DNA of 64,000 nt from DAITBA01 sp036824005 (GCA_036824005.1 DAITBA010000021.1:1-64000), one strand, 5' to 3'; positions 48,224 through 57,629 are shown, counted from the stretch's first letter. Made by a program: numbers and translations. The notes: a model not told the origin generated them from the letters alone.

Positions 48224-49062
48224 ACCGCGAACGCTGCCTCCAGATCCGCGACGGTGACACCGGCGTCATCCTCGTCGGGCCGATACGGTTCGCGATTCCC
48301 CTTGTAAAGGATGCGACCGACATTGAAACCGTCGTCAGTCATCAATCGGCGTGCCGCCCGTGCCGCATCGGTCGTGAAGTCGACGCTGGCAGTACGCACC
48401 AGTTGCTTCCACTCCTTCTGTTCGGGACGAAAGGTGACGCAGGGACTCAGAATCTGCACGAGCGAAAACCCCGGATGCTGGACGGCTTCGACGATGATGC
48501 GCGCCATCGTGTTCGGATCGCCGGTAAAACAACGAGCAATGAAGTTGGCACCCGCCGCGAGTCCGATGACAAGCGGCTGGAACGGATTGATGCCGGGGCC
48601 CTCAGGCGTGAGCTTGCTGCCCTCCCAGTCCGGCGCCGTCGTCGGCGAGGCCTGCCCCTTCGTCATGCCATACACCTGGTTGTCCATGACGAGATAGGTC
48701 AGATCCACGTTGCGCCGGCACGCATGCAGGAAGTGGTTGCCGCCGATGGAGAAGCCATCGCCGTCGCCCCCGGTCACGAGCACCGTCAGATCGGGCCGCG
48801 CAAGCTTCAGCCCCGTGGCCACGGGCAAGGCCCGGCCGTGCACGCCGTGAAAACCGTAGACACTGGTGTATGCGGGGATGCGCGAGGAACAGCCGATGCC
48901 CGATACCACGGCTACCCGCTCCGGCGGCAACTGCAGTTCCGCCAGCGCTTTGGTCAAGGCGTTGAGCACCGCATAGTCGCCGCAGCCCGGGCACCAGATC
49001 GGCTTGATCGCGGATTTGTAGTCCTTGGCGACGTAGTTCTTCCCGGCAGATTGCGTGTCCAT
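48220..49062 (-). CDS. korB: 2-oxoacid:ferredoxin oxidoreductase beta subunit KorB
   Basis: 280 residues. TPP-binding beta subunit with IWCPGCGDYAVLNAL near 23, GIGCSSRIPAY near 54, TGGDGDGFSIGGNHF near 95 and MDNQVYGMTKGQ near 126. Together with KorA it converts 2-oxoglutarate, or a similar acid, to the CoA ester and reduces ferredoxin. The ATG at 49062 lies 3 bp after korA; a GTG 6 bp earlier is possible. Confidence 0.92.
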   Translation of the reverse strand: MDTQSAGKNYVAKDYKSAIKPIWCPGCGDYAVLNALTKALAELQLPPERVAVVSGIGCSSRIPAYTSVYGFHGVHGRALPVATGLKLARPDLTVLVTGGDGDGFSIGGNHFLHACRRNVDLTYLVMDNQVYGMTKGQASPTTAPDWEGSKLTPEGPGINPFQPLVIGLAAGANFIARCFTGDPNTMARIIVEAVQHPGFSLVQILSPCVTFRPEQKEWKQLVRTASVDFTTDAARAARRLMTDDGFNVGRILYKGNREPYRPDEDDAGVTVADLEAAFAV

Positions 49063-49064
49063 GG

Positions 49065-50786
49065 TCACGTCCAATCGACGAGTTGATCGAAAACGGCACC
49101 GGGCCGCACCGGCAACGGCCCGGGATGATTCAGGACGCGAACTTCGGCGGGCAGATCGTATTGCGCGCGCAGGTAGCGGTGGAACTGCGCGCTGTGCGTC
49201 TGTTCGACGATCAGCACGCGGCGCACGCCGGCAATGGCAGCAGCGAACTTCTCCGGCTGGGCCGGCGACAGCAGGCGCATCGAGATCAGCCGGGCACGGT
49301 TTCCGCCCGCGCGCAGACGCTGCAACGCCTCGCGCACCGCAGCCGTCGCCGAACCCCAAGTGATGACGGCAGTTTCGCCTTCACCCTCCACGTCCGCCCA
49401 ATGATCGCCGTAGTTGTGTTCGGTCAGTTTGCGCAGCCGCTTGTCCAATTGCGCGCGGTGGTCGGCCGCCTGGGACGACGGCGTGCCCGCCTCGTTGTGC
49501 TCCAGTCCGTCGGCGGTGTATTGGCCGCCGACCACGCCGGGAATGGCCATGGGCGACACGCCGGAGCCCGTTACCGCGTAGCGCTTGTACTGCACGTCCG
49601 CCGCGAAATGCGTCGCCGTTTCGCGCCGGGCAATGAACGAGACGTCGGCCGGTTTGCGGATGATGGCGCGCGCCTGGCCCATCGCCTGGTCGGTCAGCAC
49701 GATGGCCGCCGTCTGCAGCGCTTCGGCCAGATGCACCGCCCATTGGGTCGTGAATAGACAGTCGGCAATGGAATTCGGCGCCACCACCAGGTGCGGCGCG
49801 TCGCCGTGCATGCCGTAGACGGCAATGTTCAGGTCGCTTTGCTCGCTCTTCGTCGGGATGCCGGTGGATGGCCCGCCGCGCATGACGTTGGCGACAACGA
49901 TGGGCACTTCCGCCGCCACGGCAAGGCCGATCGATTCCGTCATCAGCGCGAGCCCGGGACCGGACGTCGCGGTCAAGGCGGGCACACCGCCGTAGGATGC
50001 GCCGATGATCTGGTTGATCGAGGCCAACTCGTCCTCCGCTTGCACGAGCATGCCGCCCACCTTGGGCAGCGCGGGCGCGAGCCACTCCAACACCTCGGTC
50101 GCCGGCGTGATGGGATACGCGGCGACGAAGCGCACGCCGCCCCGGATCGCGCCCAGCCCGGTGGCTTCGTTACCCGTGATGCTCCAGCGCTCGCCGGCGA
50201 CGATCTTCTGCACGGCAAGCTGCGGGACCGTCGGAAAGTCAGCCGCCGCCGAGCGGCCGGCGCGGAACGCTGCTGCGCTCGCCTCGATCGCCCCCGCACC
50301 CTTCCGCCCGAGCGTCTTCTCCAGCACGCTCAGCATGGCCTGTTCCGGCAGGCCGATCATCGCTGCGATGGCTCCCAGCGCCACCATGTTCGGGCGGCCC
50401 CCGGGAATCGACTTGGCAATGCCCTTCATCGGCAGTTCGACCGCCCGCGCGCCGGCACGTGCAATGGCCTCCGGCATATCGCTCTCGCCGGGATCGCCGA
50501 TGACGATCGAATGGGACGCAAGCGGCATCTCGGCTGCGAAGCGCCCGATGTTGTCCCAATCCACCGCCGCCAGAATGTGGTAGTGGTCTTCGTGGCCGGC
50601 GACAGGCTCGGAGGCGAGCCGAAGCATGGCCGCCGCCTCGCCGCCACGGATCTGCGGTCCCGACGAGCGGGTCATGTACGCATACCAGCCGGCGCAAGCC
50701 GCCGCTTCAAGCAGCATGGCCCCTGCGGTGATGACGCCTGCCCCGCCGCTGCCGGCAATGACCAGCGAAACCGATTGCTCGCTCAT
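49065..50786 (-). CDS. korA: 2-oxoacid:ferredoxin oxidoreductase gamma-alpha fusion KorA
   Basis: 573 residues. Residues 1-180 are the gamma domain (VIAGSGGAGVITAGAMLLEAA; RSSGPQIRGGEAAAML), joined to the alpha domain (VAAYPITPATEVLEWLAPALP near 222; TATSGPGLALMTESIG near 265). The fused form is the one used by 2-oxoglutarate:ferredoxin oxidoreductases in denitrifying aromatic degraders. Upstream, 77 bp away, is one of three copies of the MarR-type palindrome. Confidence 0.92.
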   Translation of the reverse strand: MSEQSVSLVIAGSGGAGVITAGAMLLEAAACAGWYAYMTRSSGPQIRGGEAAAMLRLASEPVAGHEDHYHILAAVDWDNIGRFAAEMPLASHSIVIGDPGESDMPEAIARAGARAVELPMKGIAKSIPGGRPNMVALGAIAAMIGLPEQAMLSVLEKTLGRKGAGAIEASAAAFRAGRSAAADFPTVPQLAVQKIVAGERWSITGNEATGLGAIRGGVRFVAAYPITPATEVLEWLAPALPKVGGMLVQAEDELASINQIIGASYGGVPALTATSGPGLALMTESIGLAVAAEVPIVVANVMRGGPSTGIPTKSEQSDLNIAVYGMHGDAPHLVVAPNSIADCLFTTQWAVHLAEALQTAAIVLTDQAMGQARAIIRKPADVSFIARRETATHFAADVQYKRYAVTGSGVSPMAIPGVVGGQYTADGLEHNEAGTPSSQAADHRAQLDKRLRKLTEHNYGDHWADVEGEGETAVITWGSATAAVREALQRLRAGGNRARLISMRLLSPAQPEKFAAAIAGVRRVLIVEQTHSAQFHRYLRAQYDLPAEVRVLNHPGPLPVRPGAVFDQLVDWT

Positions 50787-50862
50787 GTCGCCCCTCTACC
50801 TGGCAGAGTTGTCGCGTTCCTGAATCGACGCGCCCGCAGCGTAGCAGACCGTTTGTTTGATG

Positions 50863-50875
50863 TCAAACCATTTGA
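50863..50875. promoter_or_regulatory. MarR-type operator A upstream of korA
   Basis: TCAAA-CCA-TTTGA, 13-bp palindrome, 77 bp before the korA ATG. An overlapping TTTGA-TG-TCAAA (50856-50867) extends the symmetry. It shares GTCAAAYCATTTGAT with operator C. Confidence 0.65.
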
Positions 50876-50944
50876 TGCCAACCGACCAGCATCGGATCTG
50901 CCGCCTGGCACGTGAGCGCGCAGCCGACAGACTTTTCGTCCGGC

Positions 50945-52264
50945 TCATTGCAGCAGGCGCACGAGGAACAGGCTCAGAACGGGGAAGAATACCAGCAGTG
51001 TCACCCGCAAAGAATCGGATATCAGAAAGGGCACGACGCCGCGGAAGGCCACACCCATAGGCACGTCGCGCGCCAGGCTGCAGATGATGTACACATTCAT
51101 GCCGACCGGCGGCGTGATTAGGCCGATCTCCACGACCATGAGCGCGACGATGCCGAACCAGATGGCCTTCTCCGTCGCCTCGAGGCCCCAGTAATCCAGC
51201 CCCATGATGATCGGAAAGAAGATCGGGATGGTCAGCAGGATCATGGACAGACTGTCCATGATGCAGCCGAGCATGACGTAGATGACGATTATGGCGAACA
51301 GCACGAGCAGCGGCGGCAAGCCCGAATCGCCGACCCACCGGGCAAGCTCGACCGGCATCTGCGACAGCGCCAGGAATACGTTCAACACATCGGCGCCGAG
51401 CAGGATGAGGAAGATCATGCCCGTCGCCTCGGCTGTGGCGTAGACGCACTCCATCAGCCCCGCCAGCCGCATTCCCCTCCATACCGCGACAACCCCGGCG
51501 GCCAGCGTACCTACGGCCGCGGCTTCGGTCGGCGTGAAGATGCCGCCGTAGATGCCGCCGATGACGAGCAGGAATATGACCAGCACCGGCCACACCTCCA
51601 CCAACGCCGCGACACGCGCACCCCAGCCTCGGCGTTCGCCCGCGGGACCGGACTCGGGAAAGACGCGCACGTAAATGGCGATGGCAATCATATAGCCGAG
51701 CGCAGCGATGGCGCCCGGGACGAAGGCGGCGATGAACAGTTTGGCGATGTTCTGCTCGGCGAGGATGGCGTAGATCACCAGCACGATGGACGGCGGAATG
51801 AGGATGCCCAGCGTGCCACCGGCGGCGAGCGTTCCCGCTGCGAGCGCCGGCGAGTACTTGAAGCGGCGCAGTTCCGGCAGCGCCACCTGACCCATGGTCG
51901 CGGCCGTGGCCAGGGACGAGCCGCAGATGGCGCCAAACCCTGCGCAGGCCCCCACCGCCGCCATGGCAATGCCGCCGCGGTAGTGCCCGATCAGCGATTC
52001 GGCCGCAGCGAACAGCGCCCGCGACAGCCCCCCGCGCGAGGCAAAGTTGCCCAGAAGCAGAAACAAGGGCACCACCGATAGGTCGTAGATCGAATAGCGC
52101 CCGTAGGCTGCCGTCTTCAGGTAGTTGAGCAGCGGTTGCCATCCGGCCATGGTCACGTAGCCGGCAACACCAGTGACGAACATGGATATGCCGATGGGAA
52201 TGCGCAGCGCGAGCAGCACGAGCATGAGGCAGAAGAACGTCGCGCCGATGGCGGTGCCGCTCAT
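50945..52264 (-). CDS. TRAP transporter large permease DctM
   Basis: 439 residues, twelve or so membrane segments. Family motifs include FLLLGNFASRGGLSRALF near 70, GAICGSSLATAATMG near 110 and LGILIPPSIVLVIYAI near 153. It forms the import channel with DctQ. The ATG at 52264 overlaps the dctQ stop by 4 bp. Substrate unknown; gene context suggests an aromatic or organic acid. Confidence 0.92.
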   Translation of the reverse strand: MSGTAIGATFFCLMLVLLALRIPIGISMFVTGVAGYVTMAGWQPLLNYLKTAAYGRYSIYDLSVVPLFLLLGNFASRGGLSRALFAAAESLIGHYRGGIAMAAVGACAGFGAICGSSLATAATMGQVALPELRRFKYSPALAAGTLAAGGTLGILIPPSIVLVIYAILAEQNIAKLFIAAFVPGAIAALGYMIAIAIYVRVFPESGPAGERRGWGARVAALVEVWPVLVIFLLVIGGIYGGIFTPTEAAAVGTLAAGVVAVWRGMRLAGLMECVYATAEATGMIFLILLGADVLNVFLALSQMPVELARWVGDSGLPPLLVLFAIIVIYVMLGCIMDSLSMILLTIPIFFPIIMGLDYWGLEATEKAIWFGIVALMVVEIGLITPPVGMNVYIICSLARDVPMGVAFRGVVPFLISDSLRVTLLVFFPVLSLFLVRLLQ

Positions 52265-52782
52265 TGGTCGGTCTTGCGCAATTCCGCCCATGCGGTGTGC
52301 AGCCCCGCCAGGGCAAGAAGAACGAACGCCGGCACCATGGGCACGTAGGCATACCAGGTGGGCACTGCCAGCAGCATGGAGCTCTCGCCGCTGTCCCTGA
52401 GGCCGATGGTTCCGAGCACCATGCGCCACGCCACCAGCGCTGCGGACCCGGCAAGCAGAATCGCTCCCAGCGCATCGAGCACGGCGCGGGCGCGCGAGTT
52501 CAAGCCGGTGGTGAAGAAGTCCACGATGACATGGCTGCGACGCATCTGGCACCAGGGAAGAAAGGATGCGACGGCCACGGCGCAGCCGAGCTGCACCAGT
52601 TCGAAATCGCCGAGGAGCGGTTTGCCCGTGACGGCGCGGCTGGCGATGCTCACCACCGACATCACGGCCATGGCGACCAACACCAGTCCACCGCCGGCGG
52701 CGAACCAGCGGCAAAGGTGAAAGAGAACTCTCCCCGGGCGGTCCTTGGGCGCAAACGCCTGCTGCCAGAGCGGCTCGGACAT
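52261..52782 (-). CDS. TRAP transporter small permease DctQ
   Basis: 173 residues with four membrane segments. The family block WCQMRRSHVIVDFF near 80 (usual form R-x-HI-x-VD) is present. It pairs with DctM and lies 68 bp after the binding-protein gene. Confidence 0.9.
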   Translation of the reverse strand: MSEPLWQQAFAPKDRPGRVLFHLCRWFAAGGGLVLVAMAVMSVVSIASRAVTGKPLLGDFELVQLGCAVAVASFLPWCQMRRSHVIVDFFTTGLNSRARAVLDALGAILLAGSAALVAWRMVLGTIGLRDSGESSMLLAVPTWYAYVPMVPAFVLLALAGLHTAWAELRKTDQ

Positions 52783-52850
52783 GAAGGTGGTCTTTTGGCA
52801 TGCGGACCGGGCGCAGCAGCGTGCCGCGCCGGGTCCGTGTCACGACGATG

Positions 52851-53894
52851 CTATTTCTTGTCGTACTTCTGGATCAGCTCCTGGGCGTTGGTAAGCAACG
52901 CCTTGCCGTCATAGCCCTTGCCCGACACTTCGGCGACCCAGGACTCATACACCGCCTTGCCGGCCTTCTCCCAGTTCTGCAATTCCGCAGCCGGTACCGT
53001 GTTGAACTGATTGCCGCGCGCCTCCGCCAGCTTGCGGGCGCCCACGGCCGACTCGTCCCACACCTTGCCCACCCAGGCGGCGGCATCGGCGCCACCGTTG
53101 GCGTCGATCACCTTCTTGAGATCGGCCGGCAGGCTTTCGTACCTCGCCTTGTTCATGGCGAAGACAAAGGCCGTAGTGTAGAGCGCGCGCGCCTGCGGGT
53201 CCCCCTCGCTGTGGAACTTGACCAGCTCCTGAACCTTCACGGCCGGCACCACCTCCCAGGGCAGCATGGCGCCGTCGATCACGCCTTTGGACAGCGCCTC
53301 CGAGACCTGGGGCACCGGCATGCCCACGGGCGTGGCGCCGAGGGCGGCGAGGAATTTGTTGGTCTGACGCGTCGGCGCACGCAGTTTCAGGCCCTTGAAA
53401 TCGGTCAAGGTCTTGATCGGACCCTTGATCAAGTGCAAATGGCCTTCATCGTGGACATGGAACAGAATCGGATGCACGTCCTTGAACTCGGATTGGTCGA
53501 GCTTGTTGGCCTTGACGTACTCCCACAGCGCGCGACTCGCTCCTTCCGCCGTCTTGGTCATGAAAGGCAGTTCGAACACCTCCACGGCCGGAAAGCGCCC
53601 GGCGGTGTACCCCGGCAGCGTCCACACGATGTCCGCGACGCCATCGCGCGCCTGGTCGATCAGCTGCGGCGGCGTTCCGCCCAACTGCATCGCCGGATAG
53701 ATCTGGCACTTGAGCTTGCCGCCAGACTCTTTGCCGATCTTGTCGCACCACGGGGTGATGAACTTGGCGTGGGCCGTGGACCCCGGCGGCAGGAAATGAT
53801 GCACCTTGAGCACGGTCTCCTGCGCCGCCGCGCCGGCCGCGGCAACCGCCAACCCGACACCGAACAACACGCGCAACGTCACTGCCTTGTTCAT
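52851..53894 (-). CDS. TRAP transporter substrate-binding protein DctP
   Basis: 347 residues with a signal peptide (cut near GAAAQE, about 25). The DctP pattern includes ETVLKVHHFLPPGS, FKGLKLRAPTRQTNKFLAALGATPVGMPVPQVSEAL (the Arg that grips carboxylates lies in KLRAP) and VIDGAMLPWEVV. The ATG at 53894 has AAGGAGGAG upstream. First gene of the dctPQM operon, divergent from marR with an operator palindrome between. Confidence 0.93.
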   Translation of the reverse strand: MNKAVTLRVLFGVGLAVAAAGAAAQETVLKVHHFLPPGSTAHAKFITPWCDKIGKESGGKLKCQIYPAMQLGGTPPQLIDQARDGVADIVWTLPGYTAGRFPAVEVFELPFMTKTAEGASRALWEYVKANKLDQSEFKDVHPILFHVHDEGHLHLIKGPIKTLTDFKGLKLRAPTRQTNKFLAALGATPVGMPVPQVSEALSKGVIDGAMLPWEVVPAVKVQELVKFHSEGDPQARALYTTAFVFAMNKARYESLPADLKKVIDANGGADAAAWVGKVWDESAVGARKLAEARGNQFNTVPAAELQNWEKAGKAVYESWVAEVSGKGYDGKALLTNAQELIQKYDKK

Positions 53895-53962
53895 GCTCTC
53901 TCCTCCTTGTTTTTTGACCTTGATGCAAGCATGGATAAGCCTAAACAACAATTCGTTGGAAG

Positions 53963-53975
53963 TCAAACATTCTGA
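53963..53975. promoter_or_regulatory. MarR-type operator B between dctP and marR
   Basis: TCAAA-CAT-TCTGA, one mismatch from the palindrome, preceded by GGAAG exactly as in operator C. It lies 69 bp before dctP and 57 bp before marR, so it could control both. Confidence 0.6.
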
Positions 53976-54031
53976 CTGTGTTATGATGATGCCCAAATAA
54001 GGTGTTCCGTCGTTCATGCCCGAGTCTCGCC

Positions 54032-54502
54032 ATGTCTGCCACTGCCACGAAGCGCTATGCCGGAACGACCGAGATGGATCTCGGCGTTCTCCCTGGGCTC
54101 ATCGGCTATCAGCTGCGGCTCGCCCAGATCGCGATCTTCCGCGACTTCGCTTCAACGCTCGGTGAGTACGATGTCACGCCGGGGCTGTTCGGTGTCCTGG
54201 TCATCATCGAATCCAACCCGGGGCTGAAGCAGGCGGAACTCGCTCGCGCCACGCACCTGGACCGCTCCACCGTCGTCTCCGTCATCGACAATCTCGAGCG
54301 CCGCGGTCTGGTCGAGCGCCGCGCCGCGATCGGCGACCGCCGCTCGAACGCGTTGCAGCTCACTGCGAACGGCGCGCAGCTGTTGAAGAAACTGAAGCGC
54401 CTGGTCGCCGACCACGAAAAGCGCCTGGCGCACAATTTCAGCGAGGCCGAGCAGGCAACGCTGGTGCGGCTGCTGCAAAAAATCTTTCCCGAGCACCGCT
54501 AA
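54032..54502 (+). CDS. MarR-family transcriptional regulator
   Basis: 156 residues from the ATG at 54032; a GTG at 54002 is possible. The winged helix contains TPGLFGVLVIIESNPGLKQAELA and HLDRSTVVSVIDNLERRGLVERR, with the wing DRRSNALQLT. MarR proteins bind short palindromes as dimers and are released by small aromatic ligands. Three copies of one palindrome nearby make it the likely regulator of kor, the TRAP operon and the aldehyde oxidoreductase. Confidence 0.9.
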   Translation: MSATATKRYAGTTEMDLGVLPGLIGYQLRLAQIAIFRDFASTLGEYDVTPGLFGVLVIIESNPGLKQAELARATHLDRSTVVSVIDNLERRGLVERRAAIGDRRSNALQLTANGAQLLKKLKRLVADHEKRLAHNFSEAEQATLVRLLQKIFPEHR

Positions 54503-54538
54503 CGGCCTCGCGGGCGGCTCCGGCCATTTTGCCGCCAA

Positions 54539-54551
54539 TCAAATGATTTGA
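54539..54551. promoter_or_regulatory. MarR-type operator C upstream of the aldehyde oxidoreductase
   Basis: TCAAA-TGA-TTTGA, perfect arms, 54 bp before the oxidoreductase ATG. On the minus strand it reads GGAAG-TCAAA-TCA-TTTGA, the same flank as operator B and the same core as operator A. Confidence 0.65.
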
Positions 54552-54605
54552 CTTCCATCTATCTGTCGGCTACACTTCGCCTTCGATGCGTTGATGGGGA
54601 AGCCC

Positions 54606-56930
54606 ATGGACATCAGGGAGAAAGTGGAGCGGCTGGCGGGCCGCATGCATGAGGTGCCCCAGTATCCCTCCCAGGGCGCCGTGCTGTTCGTCGATCTGGA
54701 ACGGGGGCAAACCCGCCGCAAGTACCTCGGGAAGGAGGTACTGCGCAGCTTCCTCGGCGGCCGCGGCGCCAACATGTACCTGCTCTACAACCTGCTGCAG
54801 GAGGAACGGGACGCCCTCGACCCGGAAGTGCCGCTGATATTCGGCAGCGGCGTACTCACCAGCGAGATGCCATCGGCCACGCGCGGCAATTTCACCAGCA
54901 GATCGCCGGACAGCTATGCCATCCTCGACGCCAACGCTGGCGACTACTTTCCCTCCTTCGTCAAGCGCCATGGCTACGACCACATCGTGCTCTACGGCCG
55001 CGCCCCGCGCTGGACGCTGCTCAAGATCGCGCGCGATCAAGTAGAGTTCCTCGATGGCGCGCCCTACGTCGGCCTGGACAACCTGGACATGGCCACCGCC
55101 GTGGAGCGCGACTTCGGGTGCACCGAGCGCAAGGACATGGCCATGGCGCGCATCACCAGCGCTGGCGAGAACCAGGTGCTGTGCAGCGGCATCATGGGCG
55201 GCATCAAGTCCATCTGGGCGCGCGGCGGCGCCGGCGCCAAGATGGGCTCCATGAAGCTCAAGGCCATCGTCATCCTGGGCAAACCACAGGAAACCGAATA
55301 TCACAAGCAGCTCAAGGCCCACAACAAGATCGTCGGCAAAAAGATCACCTCCACCAGCGTCATCAAGAACGCCCTGAAGATGGTGGGCACCCCCTTCCTA
55401 TACAAGCCGAGCCGCGTGCTCGGCGCCATGGGCACGCTCAACAACCAGCAGACCACCTGGCACGAGTCCCTCGACGCCGATAACTTCGACCCCTATCGGC
55501 CGGGCATGGACGGCTGTTTCAAGTGCCCGGTGCACTGCCGCAACCAGAACGACATGACGCCCGAGGGCAAGGGCGGCTGGGGCTCGAGCGCGCTGAAGGG
55601 ACTCAAGGGCAACGCCAGCTACGACAAGGCCCAGGCCGATGTCGAGCACCTCAAGCACAAGACCTACAAGGGCGTCCGTGGCGACGGCCGGTTCGACAAG
55701 TACGACAAGGGTGACGGCCCCGAGTACGTCACCGTGGGCAAGTTCGGGCCGCTGATCGGCATCAAGGAACCCGAGCAGGTTCTGCGCCTGAACAACATCC
55801 TGAACGATCTCGGGCTGGACTCCGCCTCCACCGGCAGCGCCATTGCCTGGGCCATGGAACTGTGGCAGCGCGGCATCATCACCGCCGAGCACACCGGTGG
55901 GCTGGAACTCACCTGGGGCAACTACCCTGTGATCGAAAAGCTGTTGTTCATGACCGCGAGGCGCGAAGGCTTCGGCGATACCATCGCCGACTCGGCGCGC
56001 GCAGTGGAGCGCGGCAAGTATCCCCAGGAAGCGCTGAACTATCGTATGGCCGTGAAGGGGTTGTTCCAGTCCGACCCGCACGACGCGCGCATCCTGAAAG
56101 CGTTCGCCCTGGGCCTGTCAGTGGCCACCCGCGGCATGGATCATCTGCGCAACCGCGTGACGCTGGAGATCAACGCCCGCATCAACGACGATCCGGCGTT
56201 CAAGAGCGCGCTCTACGGCGGCACGGTGGCGGCCCAGCCGAACAGCTACGACGGCAAGGAAGTCGCCGTGCGCCGGTGCGAGAACACCTTCGCCGCCGGC
56301 GATTCCGTCGGCATGTGCCGCTTCAACACCAAGCTGTTCAACTCGCCGACGCTGCCCGACTGCGAGGACTTCGCCATCGAACTCAGCACGCTCACCGGCG
56401 AAGCCTTCACCGCGGCTGACCTGGACGAAGCCGGCCGCAACATCACCGGCCTGGAGCGCTTGCTCAATTTCCGCCTCGGTCTACGTGCCCGGGACGACAC
56501 GCTGCCCAAGCGCTGGTTCGAAGAGGCGATCACCGTCGGTCCGTTCAAGGGCGAGAAGGTCGATCGCGCCCAGTTCGAATCCTTGCGATCACGCTTCTAT
56601 GAGTTTACCGGTCTGAACGCCGAGGGTACGCCTGCGGCGCCCTGGCACGAGAAGCTTGCGCGTACCGTCACCGGTTTCGCGGTCCATGTGGAACTGCCCA
56701 AGCCGCTGCCCGGCGCGCCCGAGAAGGAGCTGATTATCGATGAGCCCGTCACCAGCGTGACCGAGTTGCGCCAAGCGCTGAAGCGCCGGCTGCCGGAAGC
56801 AGCCACGGATCTCGACGATGCCTCGCTCAACATCGCCGTGAACGGACACATGCTCCTCGCCGGGGAGAAGGCTGCGCTGCTACACGACGGCGACCGGGTG
56901 GCGCTCGTGCCGATCATCGCGGGTGGGTAG
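54606..56930 (+). CDS. Tungsten aldehyde oxidoreductase with C-terminal MoaD/ThiS-like domain
   Basis: 774 residues. Residues 1-690 match the AOR family: the N-terminal cofactor domain (RRKYLGKEVLRSFLGGRGANMYLLY), then cluster cysteines in CFKCPVHC near 303 with a fourth Cys in DSVGMCRFNT. A Lys-rich insertion of about 60 residues follows CFKCPVHC. The last 85 residues form a ubiquitin-like MoaD/ThiS domain ending PIIAGG, the diglycine end used for sulfur transfer in molybdopterin synthesis. AOR enzymes oxidise aldehydes to acids; phenylacetaldehyde is a fair guess from context. GGGGAAG precedes the ATG. A separate MoaD fusion partner is unusual for AOR. Confidence 0.88.
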   Translation: MDIREKVERLAGRMHEVPQYPSQGAVLFVDLERGQTRRKYLGKEVLRSFLGGRGANMYLLYNLLQEERDALDPEVPLIFGSGVLTSEMPSATRGNFTSRSPDSYAILDANAGDYFPSFVKRHGYDHIVLYGRAPRWTLLKIARDQVEFLDGAPYVGLDNLDMATAVERDFGCTERKDMAMARITSAGENQVLCSGIMGGIKSIWARGGAGAKMGSMKLKAIVILGKPQETEYHKQLKAHNKIVGKKITSTSVIKNALKMVGTPFLYKPSRVLGAMGTLNNQQTTWHESLDADNFDPYRPGMDGCFKCPVHCRNQNDMTPEGKGGWGSSALKGLKGNASYDKAQADVEHLKHKTYKGVRGDGRFDKYDKGDGPEYVTVGKFGPLIGIKEPEQVLRLNNILNDLGLDSASTGSAIAWAMELWQRGIITAEHTGGLELTWGNYPVIEKLLFMTARREGFGDTIADSARAVERGKYPQEALNYRMAVKGLFQSDPHDARILKAFALGLSVATRGMDHLRNRVTLEINARINDDPAFKSALYGGTVAAQPNSYDGKEVAVRRCENTFAAGDSVGMCRFNTKLFNSPTLPDCEDFAIELSTLTGEAFTAADLDEAGRNITGLERLLNFRLGLRARDDTLPKRWFEEAITVGPFKGEKVDRAQFESLRSRFYEFTGLNAEGTPAAPWHEKLARTVTGFAVHVELPKPLPGAPEKELIIDEPVTSVTELRQALKRRLPEAATDLDDASLNIAVNGHMLLAGEKAALLHDGDRVALVPIIAGG

Positions 56931-56974
56931 TCAGACCACGCACGCCTCTCGGCGCGATCAGAGAACTTCCAGCG

Positions 56975-57589
56975 TTAGTAGTTCTCGTAGAGGACAACTG
57001 CGGGATTGTTCATTGCGTCGCGGTGCAAGACGGCCGTTTGCCGCAGAAAACCGGTTGCGTCCAACATCGGTTTGCAGACCGTGTTGTAATAGACGAGTTT
57101 GATCCTTCTGGGCTTGCGCAGCAGGCCTTCCTTGATATTGGCCACGACCGCCTCGAAGGTCTTCTCCCCGAAAGGGTGGAAGAAGTAGAAGACCGTGCCG
57201 AGCGAGGAGTCGAACTCCACCGCGTTGCCCCGTACTACCTCCAAGTCCGGCGTCTTCCTGTGTCTGAGCGACCGCGCGTTCTCCTCCGCGATCGAGGCCC
57301 ATTCCTCGGATATTTCCACGCCGATGACCTTGCGCAAGAGTGCTCGGGCGGCAAAAAAACAGATGGCTCGCCCCTTGCCGCAACCATAGTCGATCAGCAC
57401 ATCGTCGGACGAAAGAGGAATTCCCGGCAGCAATCTTTCCAGGATGCGATATGCCGTCGGATTGCACTCGGCATTGTCATTGAACAACGACGGCACACCG
57501 CTCGGGTGAACACCGCCAGTGCGGATGCCGAGCCTGACATCCCATAGTGAGTCGTATAACCGATATGCGATCGGACGCAAAGCGTTCAT
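56975..57589 (-). CDS. SAM-dependent methyltransferase
   Basis: 204 residues. The Rossmann motif I is VLIDYGCGKGRAICF near 64, motif post-I VIGVEISEEW near 89, and a later strand VFYFFHPFG near 132. The substrate is unknown. It converges with the aldehyde oxidoreductase gene and opens a three-gene set with a GNAT protein and a polysaccharide deacetylase, typical of surface-glycan clusters. Confidence 0.8.
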   Translation of the reverse strand: MNALRPIAYRLYDSLWDVRLGIRTGGVHPSGVPSLFNDNAECNPTAYRILERLLPGIPLSSDDVLIDYGCGKGRAICFFAARALLRKVIGVEISEEWASIAEENARSLRHRKTPDLEVVRGNAVEFDSSLGTVFYFFHPFGEKTFEAVVANIKEGLLRKPRRIKLVYYNTVCKPMLDATGFLRQTAVLHRDAMNNPAVVLYENY

Positions 57590-57629
57590 TGAATCCCCTG
57601 ATCGGAAATGCCGGATACCGGCGAAAGCG

